This document shows, in pieces, positions 30,631 to 38,791 of a DNA stretch of 41,244 nt. The position numbers and the translations under genes are program-made. This DNA comes from Nitrospiraceae bacterium (GTDB lineage: Bacteria; Nitrospirota; Thermodesulfovibrionia; UBA6902), in NCBI GenBank assembly GCA_020356065.1, contig CP070632.1, positions 1,572,799 through 1,614,042 on the forward strand. The letters are read 5' to 3'. The notes beneath the pieces were generated by a model. It worked only from the letters and a program-made list of their open reading frames with translations, did no database searches and was not told where the DNA came from. Within the stretch, counting starts at the first letter, position 1; every line of letters begins with the position of its first letter.

Positions 30631-31803
30631 TTATTTAGCTATGACTTCGTCTGAAACCTTAAGTATGGTTTTATCGCCATTATCGCCTGATATATGAGCA
30701 CCTTCAATATCCTGACCGGCAATAAACTCCTCCGTCATTTTGTAAGCGATATCATCAGGAAACTGCTTTGGAGGATGCTTCATAAAGTAAGCAGAAGGAG
30801 AGTACAGCACACCTCCCTTGCTACGGATGAGGGCAAGTTTGCAGCACCTGATTGCATCTATGGAAACACCGGCAGAGTTTGGAGAATCCTCAACAGAAAG
30901 CCTGAGCTCAATGTTCATGGGCACGTCACCAAACAGTCTGCCTTCCATGCGGATAAAACAGAGCTTATTGTCCTTCTGCCAGGGGACATAGTCGCTGGGT
31001 CCTATATGGATATTGTCAGGATCGAGCTTCGTGTCAAGAATAGACTGGACCGCCTCGGTCTTGGATTTCTTTTTTGAGGCCAGTCGGGTTCTATTTAACA
31101 TATTAAGAAAGTCTGTATTTCCGCCTGTGTTTAACTGGTACGTCCTCTCTATTTTTACGCCTCTCTTCTTAAACAGGTCAGCAAGTGTTCTGTGAGTTAT
31201 TGTGGCACCAAGCTGGGCTTTTATATCATCACCAATGATGGGAATATTCTTCTTTTTGAATTTATTAGCCCATTCCGGGTTGCTCGCTATAAAAACAGGC
31301 ATGTTATTTATAAATCCTATACCTGCCGCAAGCGCGCAGTCTGCATAGAAGCGTGTCGCTTCTTCAGAACCTACGGGAAGATAATTAAGCAGCATTTCAG
31401 CACCGGATGATACTAATTGCTTTACCACCTCTGCTTTTGTCGGCTCCTTTGCATCACTCAGTACAAAGGTATGTTTGTCTTTATAATTTCTCATGTGCTC
31501 GGAAAAACCGTCAAGGACCTTGCCCATGCTGACGCTTACTCCGGCCGCGGGGAGGGTGCCACAAAAAACCGTAGTGTTGTTGGGGGGTGAAAAAATTGCT
31601 TCGTTGACATCCCTGCCTACTTTTCTCCTGTCAATATCATATGCAGCAACAACTTCAATATCATATGGCCTGTAGCCGCCGATGTCCCAATGCATGAGTC
31701 CGATTGCATCTTTACTATTCTTGGATTTATAGTATTCAATACCCTGAAGTAATGAACTTGTACAATTACCTATTCCAGCAATAGCTATTTTTATCTTATC
31801 CAT
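30631..31803 (-). CDS. ino1: Myo-inositol-1-phosphate synthase
   Basis: NAD-dependent enzyme that cyclises glucose 6-phosphate to inositol 3-phosphate, the entry to inositol lipids and solutes. The 390-residue protein starts with the Rossmann segment IAIAGIGNCTSSLLQGIEYY and has LNYLPVGSEEA, GDDIKAQLGATITHR, LNTGGNTDFLN and SPNSAGVSIDAIRCCKLAL, all typical of the bacterial/actinobacterial-size synthase. GGAGGAGG precedes the start. It is a single gene with its own promoter and terminator. Confidence 0.95.
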   Translation of the reverse strand: MDKIKIAIAGIGNCTSSLLQGIEYYKSKNSKDAIGLMHWDIGGYRPYDIEVVAAYDIDRRKVGRDVNEAIFSPPNNTTVFCGTLPAAGVSVSMGKVLDGFSEHMRNYKDKHTFVLSDAKEPTKAEVVKQLVSSGAEMLLNYLPVGSEEATRFYADCALAAGIGFINNMPVFIASNPEWANKFKKKNIPIIGDDIKAQLGATITHRTLADLFKKRGVKIERTYQLNTGGNTDFLNMLNRTRLASKKKSKTEAVQSILDTKLDPDNIHIGPSDYVPWQKDNKLCFIRMEGRLFGDVPMNIELRLSVEDSPNSAGVSIDAIRCCKLALIRSKGGVLYSPSAYFMKHPPKQFPDDIAYKMTEEFIAGQDIEGAHISGDNGDKTILKVSDEVIAK

Positions 31804-31845
31804 AATTCATTACCTCCTCCATACAATAAAAATTCGGACCCTAGT

Positions 31846-31874
31846 AATATAATGTCCGTAAAAATAAAAAGCAA
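31846..31874 (-). promoter_or_regulatory. Promoter of ino1
   Basis: On the minus strand TTGCTT (31869-31874) and TATATT (31846-31851) are 17 bases apart, 42 nt before the ino1 ATG, with a Shine-Dalgarno in the leader. Confidence 0.55.
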
Positions 31875-31972
31875 CTGAATTATTATAAGAGCGTATCATT
31901 ACAAATGATATCAGAAACTTTTGATACATTCAACCGAAAAATATCATATATATTATACGAGATGGTTTTTAC

Positions 31973-32000
31973 TTGCAATATGTATGTCGGATGTTATAAT
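31973..32000 (+). promoter_or_regulatory. Promoter of scpA, leaderless spacing
   Basis: TTGCAA (31973-31978), a 16-base spacer and the extended -10 TGTTATAAT (31992-32000). The -10 ends eight bases before the scpA ATG and there is no Shine-Dalgarno, so the mRNA probably starts at the AUG. Confidence 0.65.
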
Positions 32001-32008
32001 ATTTTCTG

Positions 32009-32875
32009 ATGCCAGAAGTACTTGAAGAGGCGATAACGCTTCAAAACGATTTAAAAGAAAGCAGCAAAGCACTCCTGCCAGATCCAGGAAGAGATTCCGG
32101 ATCAATAAACGGTTTTCACTTCAAACTCCCTGTTTTCGAAGGACCCCTTGATCTTCTGCTTCACCTGATCCGAGAGAACAAAATAGACATTTATGATATT
32201 CCCATCGTTGATATAACCCGACAGTACATGGTGTATATAGAACTCATGAAAGAGCTGAACCTTGAGATAGCAGGAGAGTTCCTTGTGATGGCGGCAACAC
32301 TTATTCACATTAAATCAAGGACCATTCTCCCCCCTGCCGAAGAAGAGGTTGCAGAACCGGAGGAAGATCCCCGTTCCGAGCTCGTCAGGAGACTGCTGGA
32401 GTATCAGGCCTATAAGGAATCCTCTATCAGTCTGAGAAAAAGGGAAGAAATATGGAAGAATGTCTTTTGCAGGGACCTGCCTGACAGGAACGATTATGAA
32501 TTTGAACCGGAACCGGTGCTTTTTGAGGCAAATGTATTTGATCTGATCACGGCATTCCAGAAGATGCTGGAAAAGGCACCTGAGCAAAACCTTGAAATCA
32601 CCCGTGAAACCCTTACGGTAGCTGATAGAATCAATTACATTGTGGAGCGTATTGAACATGTGGACGGGGTACGATTTGAAAACCTTTTTGAGGAGGGCTG
32701 TACAAAGGTCACATTGCTGGTAACGTTTCTTGCCGTACTTGAGGTCGTCAGGCTCGGGCTTATAAAGATTTATCAGGAGCGTGCATTTGGACTTATATGG
32801 TTGATGAATCCCAGGAAACAGGGAGCACAAGCTCCGGAAAAGACACATGAGGAATCCCTGACGGATTCCGCTTAA
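32009..32875 (+). CDS. scpA: Segregation and condensation protein A
   Basis: Kleisin subunit that bridges the SMC heads in the bacterial condensin. The 288-residue protein has the family N-terminal core FKLPVFEGPLDLLLHLIRENKIDIYDIPI, then LVMAATLIHIKSRTILPP, and a C-terminal winged helix with VTLLVTFLAVLEVVRLGLIKIYQ. It has a non-conserved leader of about 35 residues and a polar tail. No scpB follows: the next gene is convergent, so ScpB must be elsewhere. Confidence 0.95.
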   Translation: MPEVLEEAITLQNDLKESSKALLPDPGRDSGSINGFHFKLPVFEGPLDLLLHLIRENKIDIYDIPIVDITRQYMVYIELMKELNLEIAGEFLVMAATLIHIKSRTILPPAEEEVAEPEEDPRSELVRRLLEYQAYKESSISLRKREEIWKNVFCRDLPDRNDYEFEPEPVLFEANVFDLITAFQKMLEKAPEQNLEITRETLTVADRINYIVERIEHVDGVRFENLFEEGCTKVTLLVTFLAVLEVVRLGLIKIYQERAFGLIWLMNPRKQGAQAPEKTHEESLTDSA

Positions 32876-32876
32876 A

Positions 32877-33281
32877 CTATCTGCTGTTTTTTATTTCCTC
32901 AATCGCCTCACTGACATGTTCTCTTACCATCTCATGATCATCATGCAATGCATTTACCAGATAAGGCAGAGCATCTTTATGGCCGATGATTCCGAGCATG
33001 TGTGCTGCATCACCTCTGATGGTAACGTTGGGATCTTGTAACAGCGATGCGATGCCCGGAATTGAGACGGGAAGGTTATTGTTTTCCAGTTCTGCCAGAG
33101 TCTCTACAAGCGCAAACGTCCCTATTCTGACTCCCATTCTTTCATCAGCAAGCATGGTCCCGATATACGGGTAGTATTCGGGAGAATGCTTAAACATATC
33201 GACAATATTTTCCAGAAAGCCTTTCTCCATATAGTCTGCAATCATACGAATCGTTGATTCCGTGTCCTGTTTATTATCCAT
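32877..33281 (-). CDS. HEAT-repeat protein
   Basis: A 134-residue all-helical protein. At least three HEAT-type units are visible (about 41-75, 76-107, 108-132), e.g. IPGIASLLQDPNVTIRGDAAHMLGIIG and ALPYLVNALHDDHEMVREHVSEAIEEI, like PBS-lyase HEAT proteins that act as protein scaffolds. No catalytic residues. It follows selD by 19 nt on the same strand, so the two are likely co-transcribed; a functional link is not known. Confidence 0.85.
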   Translation of the reverse strand: MDNKQDTESTIRMIADYMEKGFLENIVDMFKHSPEYYPYIGTMLADERMGVRIGTFALVETLAELENNNLPVSIPGIASLLQDPNVTIRGDAAHMLGIIGHKDALPYLVNALHDDHEMVREHVSEAIEEIKNSR

Positions 33282-33300
33282 CTTGTTTCATACAACCTGA

Positions 33301-34326
33301 CTACCGAACGACTATTTTACCACGGCCTTTTTCAACTTCCCCGATAATCCAGTAGGGCATCTTTCCCTTTTTCGCAACCCGTTCAAATTTCTTCAATCCT
33401 TCAGATGGAAGAGATATCAATAGCCCCCCGGAAGTCTGGGGATCTGAAAGCGCCAACCTGGCACCTTGAGAAACCTCATTTGCAAAGCTGGTATCTTTAA
33501 TACAGAAGTCCAGGTTGTTTCTTGCCCCTTTCGGGACAGCTCCTGTTTCTGCGAGATCCTTAACTTTTTTCATGAGAGGTACTTTTTCACTGTCTATTAT
33601 CAGATTTACTCCAGAGCTCTTTGCCATATTTAATCCGTGGCCGAGGAGGCCAAATCCTGTTATGTCCGTTGCAGCATGCGCCCCTGCTGATACCGCGGCC
33701 TTTGAGGCTGTATTGTTTAATGTCAGCATTGACTCAACAACCTCATTCAGGTACTGTTTCCCTACTTTTTTCTTTTTAACGGCAGAGGTAAGAATTCCTG
33801 TTCCCAGGCTTTTGGTTAACACCAGAATATTACCCGGCCTTGAACCGGCTACCTTCAGTATCACGTCTTTTTCAACAACCCCTGATACGGCAAATCCAAA
33901 TTTGAATTCGTTATCCTCAATTGTATGTCCACCTATTAAACATGCATCAGCTTCATTCAGCTTGCTGATGGCGCCCTGTAACAGTCTCCTGATGGTGGAT
34001 GAATCGAAATCGCATGAGGCAAATCCCAGGATGGCAAGTGCCGTAAGGGGCTTCCCTCCCATTGCATACACATCACTTACCGAGTTGGCTGCACAGATAG
34101 CCCCGAAAGTGTAAGGATCATCAACGATGGGCGTAATGACATCAACCGTCTCCACCATAAGGGTATTTTTATAACGGTAGACCCCTGCATCATCGCCGGG
34201 ACCGACGACAACGCTTCGGTTTTTGCACTTATAAAGATCTGACAGTATTTCAGAAAGGTCCGCCGGACCTAATTTTGCCGCTCACCCGCCGGCTTTGACC
34301 TTTTCTGTTAGTCTGATATGTTTCAT
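33301..34326 (-). CDS. selD: Selenide, water dikinase, a selenoprotein
   Basis: SelD makes selenophosphate from selenide and ATP, the selenium donor for Sec-tRNA. Translation from the ATG at 34326 gives RLTEKVKAGG, then an in-frame TGA (34282-34284, codon 15), then AAKLGPADL and VVVGPGDDAGVY before continuing into VETVDVITPIVDDPYTFGAI. TGA sits where other SelDs have the catalytic Cys or Sec, followed by the conserved catalytic Lys18, so it must encode selenocysteine. Full length is 341 residues, normal for SelD; starting at the ATG at 34158 would lose the active site. No Shine-Dalgarno; a strong promoter ends eight bases before ATG. Confidence 0.95.
34256..34284 (-). promoter_or_regulatory. 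UGA-Sec codon and bSECIS-like hairpin in selD
   Basis: Counting from the U of UGA, nucleotides 15-20 (AGGTCC) pair perfectly with 24-29 (GGACCT) around a GGC loop at 21-23; the hairpin is at 34256-34270. In E. coli fdhF the SelB-binding apical loop lies at about the same distance. The coding sequence is also constrained here, so function is inferred. Confidence 0.75.
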
Positions 34327-34334
34327 ATTCGATT

Positions 34335-34363
34335 ATATTACTGAAATGAATTTGGCATGTCAA
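34335..34363 (-). promoter_or_regulatory. Promoter of selD, leaderless spacing
   Basis: On the minus strand TTGACA (34358-34363), a 17-base spacer and TAATAT (34335-34340), ending eight bases before the selD ATG. An overlapping TATAAT (34332-34337) is an alternative -10. Confidence 0.7.
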
Positions 34364-34385
34364 AAGTATGCATATGTTTTGACAT
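34357..34385. promoter_or_regulatory. 29-bp palindromic operator candidate between selD and PHP gene
   Basis: ATGTCAAAA-N11-TTTTGACAT, with perfect 9-bp arms. Each arm contains the -35 of one of the two divergent promoters, so a dimeric protein bound here could control both. A near-identical palindrome is at 37952-37980. Confidence 0.6.
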
Positions 34386-34408
34386 TTAGCTTAAAATTAC
34401 TGCATATT
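34379..34408 (+). promoter_or_regulatory. Promoter of the PHP gene, leaderless spacing
   Basis: TTGACA (34379-34384), an 18-base spacer and CATATT (34403-34408), ending eight bases before the ATG at 34417. The -10 is weaker than that of selD. Confidence 0.5.
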
Positions 34409-34416
34409 ACATAGTT

Positions 34417-35070
34417 ATGATCGATCTTCATACTCATAGTCTGTTAAGTGACGGTGTGCTGCTTCCAACAGAACTGGTCCAGAGGGCCAATCATGCCGGA
34501 TATCGTGCAATAGCTATTACTGATCATGTTGACAGGTCAAACATAGATTTTGCAGTTCCACGGCTGATTCAGGCCCTTGATGAACTGCAGGAACACACAC
34601 CCGTGCAGGTCATTCCCGGAGCTGAGATTACCCATGTTCCTCCTGTGTTGATCGGAACACTTGTAAAAAGGGCCCGGGAGCTTGGAGCCAGAATAGTGGT
34701 GGTGCACGGGGAAACAGTTGCAGAGCCGGTGATAGACGGCACAAACAGAGCGGCCATTGAATCAGGGGCTGATATTCTTTCTCATCCCGGTTTAATAAGC
34801 ATGGAAGACGCTGTGCTGGCTCGGGAAAAAGGAGTGTACCTTGAAATATCAGCCCGCAAGGGGCATAGCCTGTCTAACGGTCATGTAGCCAAAGTGGCAA
34901 TGGCAGCTGGTGCAGGCATGGTTATTAATACGGATGCGCATGCACCTGAAGACCTGATATCTCGTGAAAGGGCCGTTATGATTCTGAAATCTGCAGGTAT
35001 TCCGGAAGAAAGTATAGAGACGATCTTTGCTCATTCGCAAACGCTTGTCGATAAAGTCGGGAGGAAATGA
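34417..35070 (+). CDS. PHP-domain phosphoesterase
   Basis: A 217-residue protein consisting of one PHP fold, the trinuclear metal hydrolase fold of histidinol phosphatase and of DNA polymerase PHP domains. It starts MIDLHTHSLLSDG (metal His residues), then AITDHVDR, PGAEITH, VVVHGE, LSHPGLI and INTDAHAPED with the expected His and Asp ligands. Likely a phosphatase; the substrate is not known. A histidinol-phosphatase role is possible given hisCB in the same window but is not supported by linkage. No Shine-Dalgarno. Confidence 0.88.
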   Translation: MIDLHTHSLLSDGVLLPTELVQRANHAGYRAIAITDHVDRSNIDFAVPRLIQALDELQEHTPVQVIPGAEITHVPPVLIGTLVKRARELGARIVVVHGETVAEPVIDGTNRAAIESGADILSHPGLISMEDAVLAREKGVYLEISARKGHSLSNGHVAKVAMAAGAGMVINTDAHAPEDLISRERAVMILKSAGIPEESIETIFAHSQTLVDKVGRK

Positions 35071-35071
35071 G

Positions 35072-35899
35072 ATGCCTAAAGTAATAAAGAAGAAAACACC
35101 AAAGAAGAAGGCGGTGCAGGACGATGATGTGAAAAGTGCTGCTTTCCAGGCACTGGACGTCATAAAGAAAAAACAAAAGGGAATCATCATTGGAGTCAGT
35201 GTTATTGCAGCCATAGCTATTTTATTTATCGTAATTTCATTATATTCGACATCCCGGTACAAGAAAGCCAGCACGATACAGGTTGATGCCAATAATTATT
35301 ATTACGGCATGTCTGATGCAGAGGCTTCCGAAGAGCAGAGGCTAAAGAAAGCCATAGACCTTTATAAACAGTCACTGGCGATCAGAGAAACCCCACTGGC
35401 TCTGTTTTATCTCGGAAATTCCTATTTCAAACTGGGTGATTTTGATAATGCAAAAAAAGAGTATGAGAGATTTATACATGACTTTAGCGGAAACGAGCTG
35501 ATACTGCCTCTTGTTTATCAGAAAATGATATCCGCACATTTCAGGACCAATGAAAATGACAAGGCCATTGAAGCAATTAATACACTGTCTTCACTGAACA
35601 ATGGCATATTCAGAGATACGGCATTAATACTTGAAGCAAGGCATTATGACCGCATCGGCGATGATGATAAAGCATTAGCGAAGTACAGGGAAATTGTTGA
35701 CACGTTTCAGACGTCTCCATGGAGCGCTGAGGCAGCCTCAAAAATAGCAGCAGCTACAGAAGAGACCGGAGGAGAAGAGTCCCAGGCTTCTGGCTCTGCA
35801 ACAGAAGAAAAGACAGAATCGATGGCAGAGAAAAAACCTGCTGAACCGGTAACTGAGAAACCATCAGTTGAGAAACCGTCAACAGAGAAGGACGAATAA
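35072..35899 (+). CDS. Single-pass membrane protein with TPR-type domain
   Basis: A 275-residue protein with a strongly basic cytoplasmic start (KKKTPKKK), one membrane helix (about 37-60) and a helical TPR-like domain (about 85-225: ALFYLGNSYFKLGDFDNAKKEYERFI, then KALAKYREIVDTF). The last about 45 residues are Glu/Pro/Ser/Thr-rich low complexity with PVTEKPSVEKPSTEK repeats. The layout resembles YfgM-like periplasmic helpers. GGAGG precedes the ATG at 35072, which starts one base after the PHP stop codon, so the two are an operon. Confidence 0.85.
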   Translation: MPKVIKKKTPKKKAVQDDDVKSAAFQALDVIKKKQKGIIIGVSVIAAIAILFIVISLYSTSRYKKASTIQVDANNYYYGMSDAEASEEQRLKKAIDLYKQSLAIRETPLALFYLGNSYFKLGDFDNAKKEYERFIHDFSGNELILPLVYQKMISAHFRTNENDKAIEAINTLSSLNNGIFRDTALILEARHYDRIGDDDKALAKYREIVDTFQTSPWSAEAASKIAAATEETGGEESQASGSATEEKTESMAEKKPAEPVTEKPSVEKPSTEKDE

Positions 35900-35905
35900 T
35901 TCAGG

Positions 35906-37210
35906 CTATTTGCTGTTATATGTTGTAACACTGTTTTTCAGTGTTTCCAGTTCCTTCCAGTCATACCCTGCATACAGGGTACTGAATACCGAGTTATTCG
36001 TGAGAAGAGGATCAATATCTCCATCTATCACGCTATTTGCTATGAGATCATTCCAGCATTCAGTATAGGGTAGCGGGGAAAATTCAGTGAGATTAATTCG
36101 CACATCCAGGCCCTTCAGAAAATTAACTCCGTTTTTTACTTCAGCAAGGTCCTGTCCAGGCAGGCCATACATTAAATATACACCGATATGATCCTTTTGA
36201 AATCCTGCGGCCTTTAAGGCGAGTATGCTCTGCTCAAAAGCCTCAGACGTAATCTTGCCCCCTGTATCAGTCTGTCTGACCGCATCTACTGTTTCAAGGC
36301 TGATTCTCAGTGTTGTAAATCCAGACTTTTTTAACAGTACGGCCAGATCATTATCAATAAACCGTGCATGAACTCCGTTGGGGCAGTGAAACCTGATATG
36401 TAAGCCGGCATTTATCACTTCTGTAAGGATGACTTTTAGATGAGTATCTGAATGAACAAATAGGGCATCGTCGTAAAACGCAAAGTCTCTGACACCCAAA
36501 TTGTAAAGTTCCATAATCTCCCTGAACACCTCGGCAGGATTCCTTTGATTGAATTCCGGGACCAGGGAAGATGACGCACAGTACGAGCACCGGTAAGGAC
36601 AACCCGTACTTGTTATTAATGGAGCAAAGGGATAAGATCTGTACAGATCTAATGTATAGTAAGAAACCGGTTTGTTTTTCCTCTTCAGATGAAAACCGAA
36701 TTTCCGCATGACTTTATCGATTTCACTGTTAACGGGACCTGTGTAAATATGGTCTGCTCCGGAGTTTTGCCGGGCATGTTTTTCGTAAAGACTTGCATAT
36801 ATGCCGCCAAGTATGACAGGAACGGCAGGATGCAGATCTCTGATAATCTCTATGGTCTTACGCACCCCGGGATACCAGTACGTCATGATAGATGTCACAA
36901 ACACCATATCAAAGAAAGACTGTTTTCTTAATACTTCTTTATACGCTTCGATTGATATGCCGTATCGGGCGAAATTTCTTGGTACGGGCTTAAGAATGTC
37001 TGGTTTATCTATAATTTCTCTTGGATATTTTCCTGTGCCATACCGCTTTTTTGTCTTGTATATATCGGTGCAATCGATCATATGGATATCCGTGTCATAC
37101 TGGCTGAGATACTCAGCGACCTTGAGAAGACCGAGCGGTCTGGACCACAGGTTAACAGCAGAAAAATCATATATCCAAGGATTGACAAGAAGACATTTCA
37201 TTGTCTTCAC
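35906..37210 (-). CDS. B12-binding-domain radical SAM protein
   Basis: A 434-residue protein with a Rossmann-like cobalamin-binding N-terminus (LLVNPWIYDFSAV, VPVILGGIYASL) and a radical SAM core whose 4Fe-4S Cys motif is GCPYRCSYC. Such enzymes do methylations or rearrangements on unreactive carbons, e.g. in lipids or cofactors. The substrate is unknown. The start is uncertain: GTG at 37210 has GGAG ten bases upstream, while ATG at 37201 gives the common MKCLLVNP beginning. Confidence 0.88.
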   Translation of the reverse strand: MKTMKCLLVNPWIYDFSAVNLWSRPLGLLKVAEYLSQYDTDIHMIDCTDIYKTKKRYGTGKYPREIIDKPDILKPVPRNFARYGISIEAYKEVLRKQSFFDMVFVTSIMTYWYPGVRKTIEIIRDLHPAVPVILGGIYASLYEKHARQNSGADHIYTGPVNSEIDKVMRKFGFHLKRKNKPVSYYTLDLYRSYPFAPLITSTGCPYRCSYCASSSLVPEFNQRNPAEVFREIMELYNLGVRDFAFYDDALFVHSDTHLKVILTEVINAGLHIRFHCPNGVHARFIDNDLAVLLKKSGFTTLRISLETVDAVRQTDTGGKITSEAFEQSILALKAAGFQKDHIGVYLMYGLPGQDLAEVKNGVNFLKGLDVRINLTEFSPLPYTECWNDLIANSVIDGDIDPLLTNNSVFSTLYAGYDWKELETLKNSVTTYNSK

Positions 37211-37266
37211 AATAGACTTGCTCCAAAAAAATAATTCATACGATAATTAAATCAGGTACTTGCTGT

Positions 37267-37280
37267 CAAAGAATTCTTTG
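37267..37280. promoter_or_regulatory. 14-bp perfect palindrome in a divergent spacer
   Basis: CAAAGAATTCTTTG lies between the divergent radical SAM and DUF2914 genes, about 58 nt upstream of the former's -most likely- promoter-proximal start and 55 nt before the DUF2914 -10. It may be an operator; no regulator is known. Confidence 0.35.
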
Positions 37281-37334
37281 TGGAATCCATTTATATATTG
37301 CCTGCGTCACCCGTTTTTTCGGTAATTGCAATTG

Positions 37335-37343
37335 TGGTATAAT
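37335..37343 (+). promoter_or_regulatory. Extended -10 of the DUF2914 gene
   Basis: TGGTATAAT, with TTTTTC 17 bases upstream as a weak -35. The ATG is 46 nt downstream and has an AGAGAGG ribosome site. Confidence 0.55.
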
Positions 37344-37389
37344 CACGTCATAATCTGAATATTAACTTAATGTAAGAGAGGAAAATATT

Positions 37390-37890
37390 ATGAAAAAATA
37401 TTCTGTCTGTCTGTTGTCCATGATCCTGTTAACTGTTTTTCCTGCTGTGATGCATGCTGCTACTGAAATGCAGGAGGCTGCCGAAGAGAATACTGCTGCG
37501 GGAATGCAGGAGATTGCTGAAGAGACTGATACTGCGGCAATGCAGGATAATGCCGAAGAAAGTGTTCCGGGTTTTTCTGTTACCCGCATGTTAATTGCCG
37601 GCAGTGTTGAGAACAGAGAACCTGTTGGCGTTGTGAGTGTATACGCGGCATCAACAGAGAAGGTCTATTGTTTTCTTGAGGCTATTGATATAACTGAAGA
37701 CACAGAGGTCAGTTTCGTCTGGTATCATGAAGACAGAGAAATGGCGGTTGTAACGCTTCCTCTAAAAAAAGGCCCAAAATGGCGTACGTACTCCAGCAAG
37801 AAACTTGGCGGTTTAACAGGAACATGGAAAGTAGAACTTCATGATGCCAGTGGAAATTCCATACTCGAAGTAGATTTCACTGTTGAATAA
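37390..37890 (+). CDS. Secreted DUF2914 protein with 12-residue repeats
   Basis: A 166-residue protein with a Sec signal peptide (about 1-23, cleavage near AMHA). The mature start holds three tandem 12-residue units beginning at M27, M39 and M51 (MQEAAEENTAAG, MQEIAEETDTAA, MQDNAEES). The rest (about 62-166) is the DUF2914 domain: GSVENREPVG, KVYCFLEA, VSFVWYHEDREMA, KWRTYSSKKL and GTWKVELHDASGN. Function unknown; probably periplasmic. It is transcribed alone from its own promoter. Confidence 0.85.
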   Translation: MKKYSVCLLSMILLTVFPAVMHAATEMQEAAEENTAAGMQEIAEETDTAAMQDNAEESVPGFSVTRMLIAGSVENREPVGVVSVYAASTEKVYCFLEAIDITEDTEVSFVWYHEDREMAVVTLPLKKGPKWRTYSSKKLGGLTGTWKVELHDASGNSILEVDFTVE

Positions 37891-37951
37891 ATCCGTGAAG
37901 CAGGGCTGACACTGCAAAAATGGTTTTTATTTGTCTTAAAAGTATCCTGCA

Positions 37952-37980
37952 ATGACAAAAATTTAGAACTGTTTTGTCAT
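37952..37980. promoter_or_regulatory. 29-bp palindrome before the TPR gene
   Basis: ATGACAAAA-N11-TTTTGTCAT: perfect 9-bp arms and an 11-nt centre, the same geometry as the selD/PHP palindrome, with arms differing at one base per arm. It sits 62 nt after the DUF2914 stop and just before the -10 of the next gene. It lacks a T-run, so it is not a typical terminator. Confidence 0.5.
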
Positions 37981-37991
37981 GTGCAGCATGC

Positions 37992-38000
37992 TGATATAAT
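37992..38000 (+). promoter_or_regulatory. Extended -10 of the TPR lipoprotein gene
   Basis: TGATATAAT, with TTGTCA (37974-37979) only 15 bases upstream, inside the palindrome arm. The ATG is 32 nt downstream. Confidence 0.5.
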
Positions 38001-38032
38001 TAACATCATAAATCAGTGCTGAAAAACATTGT

Positions 38033-38779
38033 ATGAATAAAATATATGTACACATACTATGTATTAAGCTCCTGGTATTTGTTCCTGCCTGCAGCGGCAA
38101 AGTTGCCAGATCAGAGAACGCTCCAATTGTTCCAGAGGAAATAAGCATCTCTGCTGTATCTCCTGAGTCCATGCAAGCCATACATAATGCCAAAGAATAT
38201 GTGAAGAATAATCCCGGCATTGCAGAGGGCTACTACCATTTAGGGACCGCTAGCCTTGGAGGAGGATTTATTGATGAAGCAGCAAAGGCGTTTATTGAGA
38301 CGATCAGAATTAATCCTGACCATGCAAAGGCCCATAACGGTCTTGGTGTTGCTCACGGAAAATTAAATATGTACAATGAAGCCATAGAGGACTTTATGCA
38401 GGCGGTACGAGTCATGCCGGAATATGCGGAGGCTCACTATAACATGGGACGAGCTTTTGAAATACTGGACAGGCCTGATGCAGCAATTACAGCTTATGAA
38501 AAGGCAATTGAGGCTGATAACGAGTTTTTTGCAGCCCATTACAATCTTGGTAATGTGTTCATAAAGCGAGAAAACTATGTACAGGCTGTAGTTGCACTGA
38601 AAAATGCTGCTCTGTTAAATCCGGATGACATCATGACTCATTTCAATCTTGGTACTGCTTATGCAAAATCAAAAAACAGAGGTCTGGCCCTTGAAGAATA
38701 TAAAATACTAAAATCCCTCGACAGACAGATGGCTGACTCACTGTTTGACGTGATATATGAATCCCCGGATGAAAAATAG
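38033..38779 (+). CDS. TPR-repeat (lipo)protein
   Basis: A 248-residue protein. The N-terminus is a short hydrophobic signal with a possible lipobox V-P-A-C (C20), though the signal is weak. From about residue 64 on, five consecutive 34-residue tetratricopeptide units follow (AEGYYHLGTASLGGG, AKAHNGLGVAHGKLN, AEAHYNMGRAFEILD, FAAHYNLGNVFIKRE, IMTHFNLGTAYAKSK), a protein-interaction scaffold. Partner unknown. Confidence 0.88.
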   Translation: MNKIYVHILCIKLLVFVPACSGKVARSENAPIVPEEISISAVSPESMQAIHNAKEYVKNNPGIAEGYYHLGTASLGGGFIDEAAKAFIETIRINPDHAKAHNGLGVAHGKLNMYNEAIEDFMQAVRVMPEYAEAHYNMGRAFEILDRPDAAITAYEKAIEADNEFFAAHYNLGNVFIKRENYVQAVVALKNAALLNPDDIMTHFNLGTAYAKSKNRGLALEEYKILKSLDRQMADSLFDVIYESPDEK

Positions 38780-38791
38780 TCCCAGATTCCA

